Notes under the pieces: generated by a model
Told to the model about the DNA's origin: nothing
Databases searched by the model: none
What the model saw: the letters and a program-made list of their open reading frames with translations, nothing else
Origin: Streptomyces sp. AM 4-1-1
GTDB lineage: Bacteria > Actinomycetota > Actinomycetes > Streptomycetales > Streptomycetaceae
Assembly: GCF_029167625.1 (NCBI RefSeq)
Contig: NZ_CP119145.1
Coordinates: 6,758,001 to 6,822,000 of the forward strand
Length of the DNA stretch: 64,000 nucleotides
Direction: 5' to 3'
Made by a program: the position numbers and the translations under genes
Shown: piece by piece, positions 28,008-37,678 of the stretch
How the letters are laid out: each line of letters opens with the position of its first letter
How positions within the stretch are numbered: position 1 is the stretch's first letter

Positions 28008-29987
28008 TCAGGGGAACGGGTGCGGATGCGGGTTGACCTCCTCGGGGCGGAGCGGCCGGGAGGCGTGGCCGAGGCGGTGGGGGGCGGTCAGTACCCGGTC
28101 GAGTCCGGTGATGCGGCGCAGACGGTGTCCGAAGGTCATCGGGAGCAGACCGGGGACGAGGACCTTGACGCAGGAGAGACCGGATGCCGCGTGCACCGGG
28201 GTGGTCTGGTCGACGACGATCGCTTCGAGGCCGGTCGAGGCGTAACGGCCCACCAACTCGTCGAGATCCGCGCGCAGATCGGTGTGGTGCGGCCAGGCGT
28301 AGCGGTCGGCGAGTTCGCGCAGGTTCCGGCGTTCCTGCGGCGGCCGGCCGCCGGGGGTGAGCAGGAAGTCGAGGCGGCGGGCAGCGATCGGGTCGCAGTG
28401 GAGCAGCGCGTGGTCGTCCATCAGGCGGACCTGCTCGGGGTCCTCCCGCATACGGGCGGCGTCCTCCGCGCGCTGCGGGTAGATCATCCGGTACGCCTCG
28501 ATGGCGGTGACCAGTTCGTGCAGTGCGCCGAAGACCCCCCGTTCGGGGTCGAGCCCCGAGCCTCCGGCGCACAGCACTCCGGGGCGGGGCGCCGCGGGCC
28601 CGGTGCCGGGAGCCGGGTGGGGCCGTGTGTCCACGGCGGCGGCCCAGAAACAGGGGATGCCCTCGGCGCCGGTCACATCGAAGACTTCCACCCGGCAGCC
28701 GTCGCGCTCCTCGATCCGGTCGGCGAGCAGGCCGATCCGACGGTCGCGCGCGGTGTGCAGGTCGACTGCGGGCGCCGGCAGTCGGGCGTACCAGGTGAGC
28801 AGGAACGCGTCGCGTTCGGCGAGTTCCAGAAGGCCGTACAGGGCGGCCTCCTCGATACAGCCGCCGAGCGCGCAGCCGTTGGAGATCTCGGAGACGAACG
28901 GCCGGTCGGCCTGCGGGTGGTGCCGGCCGAGACGGTAGTACGCCAGGCTCTCGGGGACCAGGACCGGCCGTTCGCGGGTGAGGGAGTAGCCCCAGACCCA
29001 GGGCAGGACGAGGTCGGGGTGGTAGGGCTGGAACGGGAAGCCGGGTTCCCGGTAGCGGTGGGGTTCGTGACTGCCGGTGGTCGCCGGGTCCAGTACGCCG
29101 CCGGGGTGCCGGGTGGCGAGTTCGCGGTGGCTGCCGCGCACCACGGTGCGCCGCCCTCCGGGGCGGCCTCCGCCGAGCCGCTCCAGTGCTTCGGCGATCG
29201 CGGTGACCCTGGCGGTGCGGAAGTCGAGCGCACGGCCGTAACCGCCGTCGACCGACTCGGGCGGGCCGACCTTGGCCTCGGCGAACGGCAGGGTGTGCAG
29301 TCCGCGGGACCGCAAACCCTTGAGTACGCCGGTCTCGTCGTCGGCGTAACGGGCTTCCAGCACTGCCCGCTCCGCGCGCAGGTTCCGCAGTCGCGGGACC
29401 GCGGGGTCCGGCTTGGGCCGGGCGACGCGTGGCATCGCGGCGCCGGCCGGAGAATCGTCGGGCAGACCGCCGCACTCGGGACAGAGGGGGTCGGGCAGGA
29501 AGAGGTGCCGGGTGATCCCCAGGTCGGCGAGCCGGAGCATGGTGACGGCGTGCTCGGTGGTCGCCTCGGTGGTGAGCCGGTTCAGGGCGAGGTTCGCGGC
29601 GAGGTCGGCGGCGACCGGGGTGAGCAGGGGCGAGACCGTGCCGGTCAGGCGGTCGCCGTAGGTGGCGCGCAGGGCCGCGTCTTCGGCCGCGTCGGCACGT
29701 GCTCCGGCGCGGCGGACGGCGAGACACCGGTGGCAGCCCGGTGCGCCGGGGCGGACCAGCGGGCCGATGACCACGCGGTCCAGTTCCGCGACGACGAGCA
29801 GGAACGGGTGTCCGTCGGTGACCAGGTCACGCGCACGTTCCGACGCCGCGTCGGGTGTGTCGGCCGCCAGCAGCCGGACCTCGGTCCGGGGCCACGGCAT
29901 GGCGTCCGACCGGCGGACGAGGGCCTGGCCGAGCAGACCGCCGTCATGGTGCGTCCTGGCGGAAGCGGACAGGAGGCCATCAGTCAT
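28008..29987 (-). CDS. YcaO-domain azoline cyclodehydratase (thiopeptide, TbtG-like)
   Basis: A 659-residue protein from ATG 29987, overlapping the end of the preceding gene. The N-terminal part is E1/ThiF-like with a zinc-type Cys set (CHRCL near 90, CPECG near 175). The C-terminal YcaO domain has the ATP/Mg segments TAIAEALERLGGG, SEISNGCALGGCIEEAALYG and LLELAERDAF. It ends in a Pro-rich tail (NPHPHPFP), the PxPxP-type C-terminus required in YcaO cyclodehydratases. It should convert core-peptide Cys to thiazolines with the leader-binding partner encoded upstream. It is the last gene of the eight-gene operon. Confidence 0.92.
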   Translation of the reverse strand: MTDGLLSASARTHHDGGLLGQALVRRSDAMPWPRTEVRLLAADTPDAASERARDLVTDGHPFLLVVAELDRVVIGPLVRPGAPGCHRCLAVRRAGARADAAEDAALRATYGDRLTGTVSPLLTPVAADLAANLALNRLTTEATTEHAVTMLRLADLGITRHLFLPDPLCPECGGLPDDSPAGAAMPRVARPKPDPAVPRLRNLRAERAVLEARYADDETGVLKGLRSRGLHTLPFAEAKVGPPESVDGGYGRALDFRTARVTAIAEALERLGGGRPGGRRTVVRGSHRELATRHPGGVLDPATTGSHEPHRYREPGFPFQPYHPDLVLPWVWGYSLTRERPVLVPESLAYYRLGRHHPQADRPFVSEISNGCALGGCIEEAALYGLLELAERDAFLLTWYARLPAPAVDLHTARDRRIGLLADRIEERDGCRVEVFDVTGAEGIPCFWAAAVDTRPHPAPGTGPAAPRPGVLCAGGSGLDPERGVFGALHELVTAIEAYRMIYPQRAEDAARMREDPEQVRLMDDHALLHCDPIAARRLDFLLTPGGRPPQERRNLRELADRYAWPHHTDLRADLDELVGRYASTGLEAIVVDQTTPVHAASGLSCVKVLVPGLLPMTFGHRLRRITGLDRVLTAPHRLGHASRPLRPEEVNPHPHPFP

Positions 29988-31401
29988 CACAACGCACCGT
30001 TCTCAGCAGGTAGGGCAGTATCCCGGTGGCGGCCGGATCATGATCGAGCGGCACGATCAGTGCGCCGTGCGCGGGGCCGCGCCGGTCGCGGAGCGCCGCC
30101 GCCACCGCCTCGTCGAACGTGGCGCCCGCGCCGAGACCCCGGGGCGCGCGTGGGCCCCGCGCGCGTACGGAGGCGGCCGGAACCAGGTGGGCCGTGCCGT
30201 GCTCGGGGGACCAGGCCCACAGAGCGGGTCCATCAGGTGTCGGGACGAACCGTCTCGGGTCGAGGGCGAGCAGCGCGTACAGCGCCAGCGCGCGTCGCGC
30301 GGTGCGCAGGCGCGCTGTGGTGAAGTCGGGACCGGTGGCGTGGACCTGATGCTCGGCCCGGCCGGTGCGCGGGTCGCGCACCAGGGCCCTGGAGGCATGC
30401 CGGGGGAACTGGGGCAGCGCCCCCTCGTCCAGGTCCGCCAGCAGTCCGCCGTACTGGTCGATGCAGCCCGCGGCGCGCCGGGAGAACTCCTCGGGGCCGA
30501 CGGCCGGTCCGTCGCGCAGGGAAGCGATCCTGGCGAGGAACCGCGCTGCGGACTCCGGCGCCGCCGGCAGCGCGGCCGGGTGGGGCCGGTAGGGGTGGCG
30601 GGTGGTGGTCAGGGTCGCGGTGTCCAGCCGGACGAGCGGTTCCGGCTCGGCCGCCGCTGCGGTGGAGGAGCCGAGGAAGGCCCGCTGAAAGCAGTGCGCC
30701 AGCAGGGTCGCGGCGAACTCGGCCGCCTCGGAGGGGCATTGCGGGGTACGAGGGACGGCCTGCGTACCGTGCACGCGAAGCCAGGCGCCGAGCCAGCCGC
30801 CGACCGCGCGGCCCGGACCGGGGGAGAGCGCCGGACCCAGCCACCAGGACTCCGCGTCACGGACAGCGGCGGCGAACCACAGGCCGCGTGCGCGGCAGTC
30901 CTCGTCGAGCCGGGCGAGGGACCGCGGATCGTCGCCCGCCGCGAGCAGCAGCAGCGCGTCGTGGCCGCCGGCCGCGACCGCGGTCCTGGCCGCCGCGTGG
31001 TCGGCCACCGGCGTGACGGCCGGCAGACCGGTCAGCCGCAGCGCGTTCGTCAGCGCGTCGGCCGCGGCCGGCGCCCCGAGGACCAGCACCCGCGACCGTG
31101 GGTAGGAGGCGGCGCGCGGGTCCGGGCCTGGCGCCGCCTGGTCCGCCAACAGGCCGTGACCGTCGATGAGCCGGAGGATGCGGAGCACCACGGTGCGACG
31201 GGGTGCGTCGAGGCCGCCGAGCAGCTGTTCCACCGTGCGGGTGCCGTCCAGGAACGGAGCGAGCCGGTCCAGCCAGTCGGCGATCCCGGGGGCGGCGATC
31301 AGGTCGGTGCCACGGCTGGAGCGCACGTAGACGGTGCCGCTGCCGCTCGGGGTCAGGAAGACGTCGGGGCGCAGGAGGGGGACGGAGTCGTAGGTGATCA
31401 C
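29980..31401 (-). CDS. ocin_ThiF-like leader-binding cyclodehydratase partner (TbtF-like)
   Basis: A GTG start at 31401 behind GAGGACACA gives 473 residues. The first 85 residues form a winged-helix RiPP recognition element type domain (LLRPDVFLTPSGSGTVYVRS then IADWLDRLAPFLDGTRTVEQLL). An E1-like region with a Rossmann-type start (VLVLGAPAAADALTNALRL) but no adenylation activity motif follows. Thiopeptide TbtF-class proteins hand the leader peptide to the YcaO enzyme. The stop overlaps the start of the YcaO gene, so the two are translationally coupled. Confidence 0.85.
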   Translation of the reverse strand: MITYDSVPLLRPDVFLTPSGSGTVYVRSSRGTDLIAAPGIADWLDRLAPFLDGTRTVEQLLGGLDAPRRTVVLRILRLIDGHGLLADQAAPGPDPRAASYPRSRVLVLGAPAAADALTNALRLTGLPAVTPVADHAAARTAVAAGGHDALLLLAAGDDPRSLARLDEDCRARGLWFAAAVRDAESWWLGPALSPGPGRAVGGWLGAWLRVHGTQAVPRTPQCPSEAAEFAATLLAHCFQRAFLGSSTAAAAEPEPLVRLDTATLTTTRHPYRPHPAALPAAPESAARFLARIASLRDGPAVGPEEFSRRAAGCIDQYGGLLADLDEGALPQFPRHASRALVRDPRTGRAEHQVHATGPDFTTARLRTARRALALYALLALDPRRFVPTPDGPALWAWSPEHGTAHLVPAASVRARGPRAPRGLGAGATFDEAVAAALRDRRGPAHGALIVPLDHDPAATGILPYLLRTVRCDD

Positions 31402-31450
31402 TGTGTCCTCGGCCGGGGAGGGGGCGGCACGGTCGGGAGGTCCGAGAGGC

Positions 31451-32764
31451 TCACGAAGGGCCTTTCGGACGGAACAGGTGGCAGGCCGGTGCGCCGCTGC
31501 CGCGTTCCTGGCCGAGCAGGGCGGCGAGCAGCGTGGTGCGGTCGGGGTGCGCGCGCAGTACGGCGTCGGCGGCCGCGGTGTCGACGTCGCAGCGGAGCCC
31601 GGCGCCGAGTCCGGCGCGCGCGGCGGCCAGGCCGATCCGCTGGCCGACGACACCCGCCCGCAGGTTCAGCATCCGGTACCAGCGGTCGCCGTGCTCGGGA
31701 TAGCCCGACTCGTAGTCGCCGGTCACGAGCACGGCGCAGGCAGCCTCGAAACCGGCCAGTTCTCCCGGCCCGCCGGGTGGGAACAGGCTCCGGGGCGTGA
31801 CGTCCCCGGCGACCGGTACGAGCCGGCCTGTGCGCGGGTCGTACCGGTGGCAGCCGGCTTCCAGTCCGGTGACGCGGTGGGCGACCACGTACAGGTCGCA
31901 GTCGGCGGGGGCGGGGTGGTCCAGGGGGATCGGGCGGGCGGCCTCCTCCAGGACCGGGAGCAGGGCGGCCGACGGAACGGCGACCGGCTCGAAGCCGGAG
32001 CGGGCCGAACGGCGGCGCAGCAACGGGGCGTCGGGCGCGATCATGCCGGGCGTCCGGGCGGTGACGACCGCGTGGACGCGCTCCGCTCCGGGGTCGAGGC
32101 CGAGCAGGCGGCCCGGTTCGTCGTCCGCGAAGCGGGCGTGCGCCATCGGCGCGGCGCCGGCCGACTCCAGCAGGGTGAGCGCCTGCCCGGTCAGGACGCC
32201 GGTGTCGAGTGCCTGCAGACGGTGGCCGAAGGGGCCGTAGCGGGCCAGGTTCGCGTCCAGCCGACTGGTGATCAACAGGACCGTTTCCGGTTGTTCGAGC
32301 GGCGGCCGGTCCAGTGAGCGGGTGAGGCCGGCGCGCAGGTCGGCGTGGGAGAGGAGTTCGAGTGCGTGGGCCGACGGCAGGTAGTGGCAGAGTCCGGAGG
32401 CGGTGGCCGCGTACACCTCGCCCGGATAGGTGCCGCCGCCGGACGGCACCGGACGGCCGGCGCCCACGCCCGCGTCGGTCCAGTCGACCCGGGTGACGCC
32501 GTTGAGCAGCGCGAGGAGCGCGCCCAGAGACTCCAGGAAGGCGGCCGGACCGCGGTCGGCCGGGGGCGACGGGAAGACGGGCGGGAACGGCAGCGGGAGG
32601 ACGGGCACACCCGGATGGTGCTTGGGCGCGGTGCTGCCCGCCGCCGGGTCGATGGCGGGCAGCACACTGCCGTGCCGTGCGTGGTAGCGGCGCGCCGCGG
32701 CCCCTCCGGTCTCGGCGGGCGGAGGGTAGGCATCCGGCGGGGGAGCCGGTGGGGCGGTCCTCAT
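31451..32764 (-). CDS. SagB-type FMN dehydrogenase (TbtE-like)
   Basis: A 437-residue nitroreductase-fold protein that oxidises thiazolines to thiazoles with FMN. SagB motifs are RRYHARHGS at the N-terminus, PSGGGTYPGEVYAAT (FMN binding, near residue 110), a second half starting near 225 with LLRRRSARSGFEPVAVPS, and NLRAGVVGQRIGLAAARAGL. The start ATG overlaps the stop of the pyridine-synthase-like gene (ATGA, 32761-32764). Of the two SagB-like proteins in this operon, this one keeps the canonical FMN loop. Confidence 0.88.
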   Translation of the reverse strand: MRTAPPAPPPDAYPPPAETGGAAARRYHARHGSVLPAIDPAAGSTAPKHHPGVPVLPLPFPPVFPSPPADRGPAAFLESLGALLALLNGVTRVDWTDAGVGAGRPVPSGGGTYPGEVYAATASGLCHYLPSAHALELLSHADLRAGLTRSLDRPPLEQPETVLLITSRLDANLARYGPFGHRLQALDTGVLTGQALTLLESAGAAPMAHARFADDEPGRLLGLDPGAERVHAVVTARTPGMIAPDAPLLRRRSARSGFEPVAVPSAALLPVLEEAARPIPLDHPAPADCDLYVVAHRVTGLEAGCHRYDPRTGRLVPVAGDVTPRSLFPPGGPGELAGFEAACAVLVTGDYESGYPEHGDRWYRMLNLRAGVVGQRIGLAAARAGLGAGLRCDVDTAAADAVLRAHPDRTTLLAALLGQERGSGAPACHLFRPKGPS

Positions 32765-33966
32765 CGGTGTGTCCGCGCGGGTGCGGTGACGTTCTCCGGC
32801 GCACCCGGTGTGTCCGTCGCGGTGGCCAGGACCAGTTCGAGCGCGCTGACCCCGTAGACCTCCTCCACCGCGTTGGCCGCGAGGTGGCAGAGCAGGTAAC
32901 GGGTCAGTCCGGGCAACCCGAGACGGGAGAGGTGGAGATAGGTGTAGTTGAGCATCAGGCGGTAGCGCAGGAAGCGCGGCTCCCGGTACATCATCTGCTT
33001 GTACGTGGCGCTGCCGCTGATCACCCGGTGCAGCGGGCTGGACGTGAGCAGTTCGCCGATGCCGTTCTCCTCGTCGGTCGGGATCTCCGCCTCGGGGATC
33101 TCGCCGGCCTCGTACAGAGCGGTCCAGCGGCTGCCCAGCGGGTCGATCGCGGCCACCCAGCGCCGCAGCGCCGCCGCCTGGCCCGGCCCGGCCGTCGCTC
33201 CGGTGTCCGAGGCCCCGGGCTCGGCCGCGGCGGTGTCGAAGGCCGCGACCACGGCGCGCACCTGGTCGGTGAGGACCGCGCGGTTGGCCGCGTACCGCTG
33301 CTCGAAGGCGTCCCGCACCTGGGGGCCGACCGTGCTCAAGTAGCCGTCGGCGTGCGAACGGAAGGACACGAATCCGCGACGGATCGAAGGGTCCTGCGGG
33401 TGCCGGCAGAGCGTGTGCGCGGTGGCGAGCATCAGGCGCAGGGCCAGCGTCTCGCGCGGCAGTCCCGCGGCGACGGACTCCAGGTGCTCGAACATCAGGT
33501 CGTTGGTCTGCTGGTAGAAGAGGGCCAGCTCGTCGGCGCCGACCGGACAGCCGAGCACGTCGACCCGGCGATCGTGCTCCTCCCAGGTGATCGAGTGGTC
33601 CGGGTGGAAGGGGGTCAGCGGGCCGGGTTCCCGTTCGGCCGCGGCGAGACGGCGGTGCAGCGGCAGCAGGGCGGCCTCGTCGAGGGGAGCGGCGGCGAGC
33701 GGCCGCGTCCTCAGATCTCCGCCGATCAGCTCGGTGACGGCGGGCACCACCAGCTCGGCGAAGACGGCGGGCGTGGCCCGGACCACCAGGCGCAGATGAG
33801 GACCGCGGCGCCAGTGCCGCAACACGTAGATCGACTCGACGTGACCGGTGCAGCGCTCGATCACCGGCCGTACGGCGCGGAGGATCAACTGGTCGGTGTC
33901 GTCACCGAAGTACGCGATGTGGGCCGCGCGCCACTGTGGCTCGTCCGTCGGCGGGATGGCTGCCAC
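32761..33966 (-). CDS. thiopeptide-type bacteriocin biosynthesis protein, pyridine synthase-like (TbtD/TclM-like)
   Basis: A GTG start at 33966 behind a consensus GGAGG gives 401 residues. It begins WRAAHIAYFGDDTDQLILRA and has the LanB C-terminal/SpaB_C signature VLRHWRRGPHLRLVV near residue 50, ending in a helical region with MYREPRFLRYRLMLNYTYLH. Size and order, directly after the elimination protein, match the [4+2] enzymes that join two dehydroalanines into the central pyridine and expel the leader peptide. Assignment to TbtD rather than a second elimination domain rests on length and gene order. Confidence 0.8.
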   Translation of the reverse strand: MAAIPPTDEPQWRAAHIAYFGDDTDQLILRAVRPVIERCTGHVESIYVLRHWRRGPHLRLVVRATPAVFAELVVPAVTELIGGDLRTRPLAAAPLDEAALLPLHRRLAAAEREPGPLTPFHPDHSITWEEHDRRVDVLGCPVGADELALFYQQTNDLMFEHLESVAAGLPRETLALRLMLATAHTLCRHPQDPSIRRGFVSFRSHADGYLSTVGPQVRDAFEQRYAANRAVLTDQVRAVVAAFDTAAAEPGASDTGATAGPGQAAALRRWVAAIDPLGSRWTALYEAGEIPEAEIPTDEENGIGELLTSSPLHRVISGSATYKQMMYREPRFLRYRLMLNYTYLHLSRLGLPGLTRYLLCHLAANAVEEVYGVSALELVLATATDTPGAPENVTAPARTHR

Positions 33967-34022
33967 GGGAATCCTCCTTCGTGGTTCTCTGCTGTCCGGG
34001 CTCCTCGGTGCGGGGGCCGGTC

Positions 34023-34970
34023 TCACGGTGGTTCGGCGCCGTCGTGCGGTGCGTGGCCGTGGTCGCTCCGGTCGGGCCGGGTGCTGTGCCGGCGCGGTCG
34101 GTCATCGCCCGTCGACTCCGCCACGGCCAGCAGGGCCAGAGCGCGCAGGGTCGCCTCCTGGCCCAGCCGCACGCCGAGGCGGTTGCATGCCAGGTGGGTC
34201 AGATGACCGGCCAGCCGGGCGGGGAGGGCGGCCTGCCGCTGGGCACTCCGGCAGGCCGCGAGCCACCGGCTCACCGGGTCGGCGCCGGCCTGGTCGACCG
34301 CTCCCGCCGCGCGTGCCGCACGGGCGACGGTGAGCAGGGCGGCACGCCGGTTGCCGTACTGGGCCAGCACCTCCGGCGTCGGCCGGCCCGGCGGAGCACT
34401 CGCGTCCAGGCTGCCGGTCAGCAGGGCGAAACAGTGCGCCGTCCGCCGCGCCGGGCCCCACTCGGCCAGCACGGCGGCGAGGGCCAGTTCACTGCAGGTG
34501 GCGAACGCGTCCTCGACGGCCCGCAGCGCGGCGCCACGGCCGTACTTGCCGTGTTCCGGCCGGTAGGCGTGGAAGGCGAGGCTGTCGTTGGGGGCCAGGG
34601 CCCCGGGCTCGCTCTCCGGCTCCTGGGCGGACAACCGCCGTGCCAGGGAACGGTATTGATGTGCCGACATGGGCTGTGAGGGCGGCAGCGCGCGGAAGAG
34701 CGCCGTGGCGTGTGCGTCCAGCGCGGCGCGTACCGAGGGCTCGGCCGCCGGTGTGGTGAGACGCACCCGCAGGCGCAGGTGCGGGCCGCCCTGCCAGTGG
34801 CGGAGGAAGAAGAAGCGGTCGGCCAGGCCGCGTTGCCGCAGTTCCGCGACGGCCTCGGGGACCAGCGCGCTCAGCACCAGGTCGAGCGGGTGCCCGGTGA
34901 ACACGTGGGCGCTGACCCAGCGGTCCTCCGGTTCCGGGCCCGGCGCGCCTCCGGGCGGACGGGTCAGCAC
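34023..34970 (-). CDS. split LanB elimination domain (TbtC-like)
   Basis: A GTG start at 34970 overlaps the stop of the large LanB gene (GTGCTGA), and the product is 315 residues. It opens DRWVSAHVFTGHPLDLVLSA and has FFLRHWQGGPHLRLRVRL, the hallmark of the LanB elimination/thiopeptide-type domain; HAYRPEHGKYGRG is a further family motif. It should remove glutamate from glutamylated Ser to give dehydroalanine, acting with the 904-residue protein encoded just upstream. Confidence 0.87.
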   Translation of the reverse strand: MLTRPPGGAPGPEPEDRWVSAHVFTGHPLDLVLSALVPEAVAELRQRGLADRFFFLRHWQGGPHLRLRVRLTTPAAEPSVRAALDAHATALFRALPPSQPMSAHQYRSLARRLSAQEPESEPGALAPNDSLAFHAYRPEHGKYGRGAALRAVEDAFATCSELALAAVLAEWGPARRTAHCFALLTGSLDASAPPGRPTPEVLAQYGNRRAALLTVARAARAAGAVDQAGADPVSRWLAACRSAQRQAALPARLAGHLTHLACNRLGVRLGQEATLRALALLAVAESTGDDRPRRHSTRPDRSDHGHAPHDGAEPP

Positions 34971-37678
34971 GTCCGCTCCCGCCGGCCCGCCGCCGGGAGC
35001 GGGGCGGTGGGCAGCTCGATCAGAAACTCGGTCGCGTAGTGGCGTCCGTTCCGGTCGGCCGGTGCGTCGTGGAGGTCGGGCAGGGCCTCGGTGAGCAGCA
35101 GCGGCCGTCCCGTGGCCGCCACCCGCTCGAAGACGCGTAACAGATGGGCGTGGGCGAAATCCAGGTACACCGGCTTGCGGTCCTTGTCGTGCAGCGCGGG
35201 GCCGGCGAAGCCGTCGGCGGGACGCGGGGTGAGGGCGCGCAGGAAGCAGCGCTGCGGCAGGCCCAGCGCCGCACGCCAGGTGTGCACGCGGACCAGGTAG
35301 GCGGCGTCCGGCTCCCCGGCGGCGCGGGCGGGCGCCCGCCCGTGGTCGATGAACCAGGTCGCACGGCGCAGCACCAGGGCCCCGAGGGCGAGACGGGGCG
35401 TCTTCGTCCAGCCCGCGCCGGGCGCTGCCCCCGGGCCTTCGAGGGGTGGGGTGGTCCGCTCCGGCGGGAGCAGCCGCCACAGCTGCGGCCAGTCCGACCA
35501 GAAGGCGTAGGAGGTCTGACCGAATGCCTCCGCCAGCAACCGGGCCGGCAGCGGGAGCAGCGGTGTGGCGAGCAGACCCAGGTGGAGCGGCCGTACGACA
35601 CGGCCGGTGGTGCGGTGGGCCAGGTGAAGGCGCTGGGTGTGCCGGTCGTGCACGACGTCCAGGTCGGCGGGGCGGATCAACTGTTCGGGGGGCCGGTGCG
35701 AGGTGGCGCCGTCCAGGTCGATCGCGTAACGGGTTGCGGCAGCACGCTGGTTGAGGGCACTGCCGAAGACGGCGTCGAACTCGGCGCGGAGGGGTGCGCC
35801 CTTGGGACCGTCGCCGGGAGCCTCTTCGGCGGCAGCCCCGGGGCAGGCCGGTGGGTCGAGCAGGCGGGCGATCCGGGTGCGGCCGGTCCCATGGCCGCAG
35901 GTGACCGTGTTGAGCACCAGGCCGAGCCCGGTGGCCGGGTCGGGCAGCGTCTGGACGTAGCACGCGTGGAGGTCCCCGGAGGTGTCCGGGCCGGGCCAGG
36001 CGCCGCAGAGGTCACGGACGGTCCGGGGATCGAGACGGACGGTGCCGTCGTGCGCCGGCGCGGTACCGGCGATCAGATGGCGCAGCTCGTCCTGGCGCCG
36101 CGCGTCGCGCTCGGTGGGAGCGTGCGACCCGGGTGCGGCCCACCAGGCGCCGAAGTCCTGGAGGAAGTGGGTGAAGGGCCGCCTGAAACCCTGGCCGTAG
36201 GCGGTCAGGGCGCGCTGCCGGAGTGCTTCGCGCGGCGGTGCGAGAGTGTCGAACGGGGCGAGCAGCGCGGGTACGAGAGCGAGGTCGGCCAGCGCGGGCC
36301 GCCAGGCGGCCGGGTCGAGCGCGGCGGCCCTGCCGGTGATGACGGTGTGGTGGAAGTACAGCGGACCGCGGTCCAGCTGTTCGTCCGGGCCGAGCAGTCC
36401 GAGCCGTCGGGCGGCGTCCGTGGTGTGCCGGCGCAGGGTGGCGGCGATGCCCCGGTGGGCGCCGGGCGGGGCGGTCCGGGCGGCGTCGATCCGGTCGCGG
36501 ATGGCGCGCAGGTCGTCGAGCAGGAGAGTGAGGCGGTCGCCGCGGTGCGGCTCGGGCAGGTGCCGGCCGAGCCAGTCGCACAGCGTGGCGGCGTCGAGCA
36601 CCTGGTCGGGCGGTCCGAGGCGGACCTCCAGCAGGCCGAGCCGGACGAGCCGGGCGACGACGGCGTCGGCGGCGGTCGTGGTGCTCCCCGGGCCGGGCGC
36701 GCCGAGCAGGGCACGCAGCCGCGCGGGGGTGCCTCCCTCGTGGACCGCCGCCAGGACCGCGGCCAGCGCCGGCGTGGCGGGCAGGGCGCGCACTTCGCCG
36801 GACGGGCCCGGCGCGGTGAACAGCCACTGTTTCCCCTCGGGGGAGGACACCGGTGTGGCCGACGGGTTGACGCGCAGTCGGACGGCCGCGCCCAGCTCGG
36901 GCACGTGGGCGAGAGCGGCGGCGATCCGGGACAGCGGCAGCAGACCCGCCTCGGCCACCTCGGCCCGGACGGAGCCCTCCAGGCGTACGTCGACACCGGC
37001 GTCCGCCACCCAGTCGCCGAAGCCGCTGGCGGCGAAGGTGGTCAACGGGCTGGGCTTGGCCATCGCGCGGCCCGCGTACTTGGCCAGCCGGACGGCTGCG
37101 CCGTCCAGTGGCCGCCGCCCGGACGTGTCGTGCTCGCTCCAGCGCAGCAGGTCCTCGTACAGGTCCGGACTGGCGTAGTCGAGACCGGCGGCGAACGCCG
37201 GGTCCTGGACGAGCGTGCCGAGGGCCGCCGCCGCCGACCGGATCTCGACCGGCAGGACACGCCCCAGTTCGGCGAACAGTTCGGTCCGGGTCCGGCGGAG
37301 AGCGGCATGGCCGTGGAGGCGGTCGGTGAGCGCGGCGCCGAGCACGTCCGGCGGGGCCGCCGCGTCCAGCAGTGCGCCGATGCGGGCACCTTGGTGCACG
37401 GCTCGGCGCAGGCCCACCAGCCGGGCCTTGAAGGGGCGTGCCGGCCCGGTGCCGATCAGGGCGTACAACGCGTCGCTGAGCCGCGCCGCGTCGACGGTCA
37501 GCCGCTGGTCCAACGACGCGACACTCATGGCGAGTTCGGTGCTGTGCGGGATGCGGGAGGCGTCGAGCGCGGTGGTGGGCAGCCCGGCGATCCGTACCCC
37601 CACGGGGCAGGAGGGCGCACCGGGGGAGGGGGCGGTGACCGCGGGGGAAGCGGTAGGAAGCGGAGCGTTCCGGCTCAT
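34964..37678 (-). CDS. split LanB glutamylation domain (lantibiotic dehydratase N-terminal, TbtB-like)
   Basis: A 904-residue lantibiotic dehydratase N-terminal protein, which glutamylates Ser/Thr of the precursor using glutamyl-tRNA. Typical segments are LDYASPDLYEDLLRWSEHDT, RLAKYAGRAMAKPSPLTTFA (near residue 205), RPFTHFLQDFGAW, LGLVLNTVTCGHGTGR, and YAFWSDWPQLWRLLPPERTT near the end. The first 45 residues are a low-complexity Pro/Ala stretch. ATG 37678 shares one base with the stop of the preceding gene. The core peptide has few Ser, so this enzyme may act at only two or three sites. Confidence 0.9.
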   Translation of the reverse strand: MSRNAPLPTASPAVTAPSPGAPSCPVGVRIAGLPTTALDASRIPHSTELAMSVASLDQRLTVDAARLSDALYALIGTGPARPFKARLVGLRRAVHQGARIGALLDAAAPPDVLGAALTDRLHGHAALRRTRTELFAELGRVLPVEIRSAAAALGTLVQDPAFAAGLDYASPDLYEDLLRWSEHDTSGRRPLDGAAVRLAKYAGRAMAKPSPLTTFAASGFGDWVADAGVDVRLEGSVRAEVAEAGLLPLSRIAAALAHVPELGAAVRLRVNPSATPVSSPEGKQWLFTAPGPSGEVRALPATPALAAVLAAVHEGGTPARLRALLGAPGPGSTTTAADAVVARLVRLGLLEVRLGPPDQVLDAATLCDWLGRHLPEPHRGDRLTLLLDDLRAIRDRIDAARTAPPGAHRGIAATLRRHTTDAARRLGLLGPDEQLDRGPLYFHHTVITGRAAALDPAAWRPALADLALVPALLAPFDTLAPPREALRQRALTAYGQGFRRPFTHFLQDFGAWWAAPGSHAPTERDARRQDELRHLIAGTAPAHDGTVRLDPRTVRDLCGAWPGPDTSGDLHACYVQTLPDPATGLGLVLNTVTCGHGTGRTRIARLLDPPACPGAAAEEAPGDGPKGAPLRAEFDAVFGSALNQRAAATRYAIDLDGATSHRPPEQLIRPADLDVVHDRHTQRLHLAHRTTGRVVRPLHLGLLATPLLPLPARLLAEAFGQTSYAFWSDWPQLWRLLPPERTTPPLEGPGAAPGAGWTKTPRLALGALVLRRATWFIDHGRAPARAAGEPDAAYLVRVHTWRAALGLPQRCFLRALTPRPADGFAGPALHDKDRKPVYLDFAHAHLLRVFERVAATGRPLLLTEALPDLHDAPADRNGRHYATEFLIELPTAPLPAAGRRERTC

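Noticed and set aside
27964..29727. Long minus-strand Arg/Pro-rich open frame overlapping the YcaO gene
   Set aside because: It is an out-of-frame shadow of the 28008-29987 gene; composition is almost only R, P, A and G, and no family is visible.
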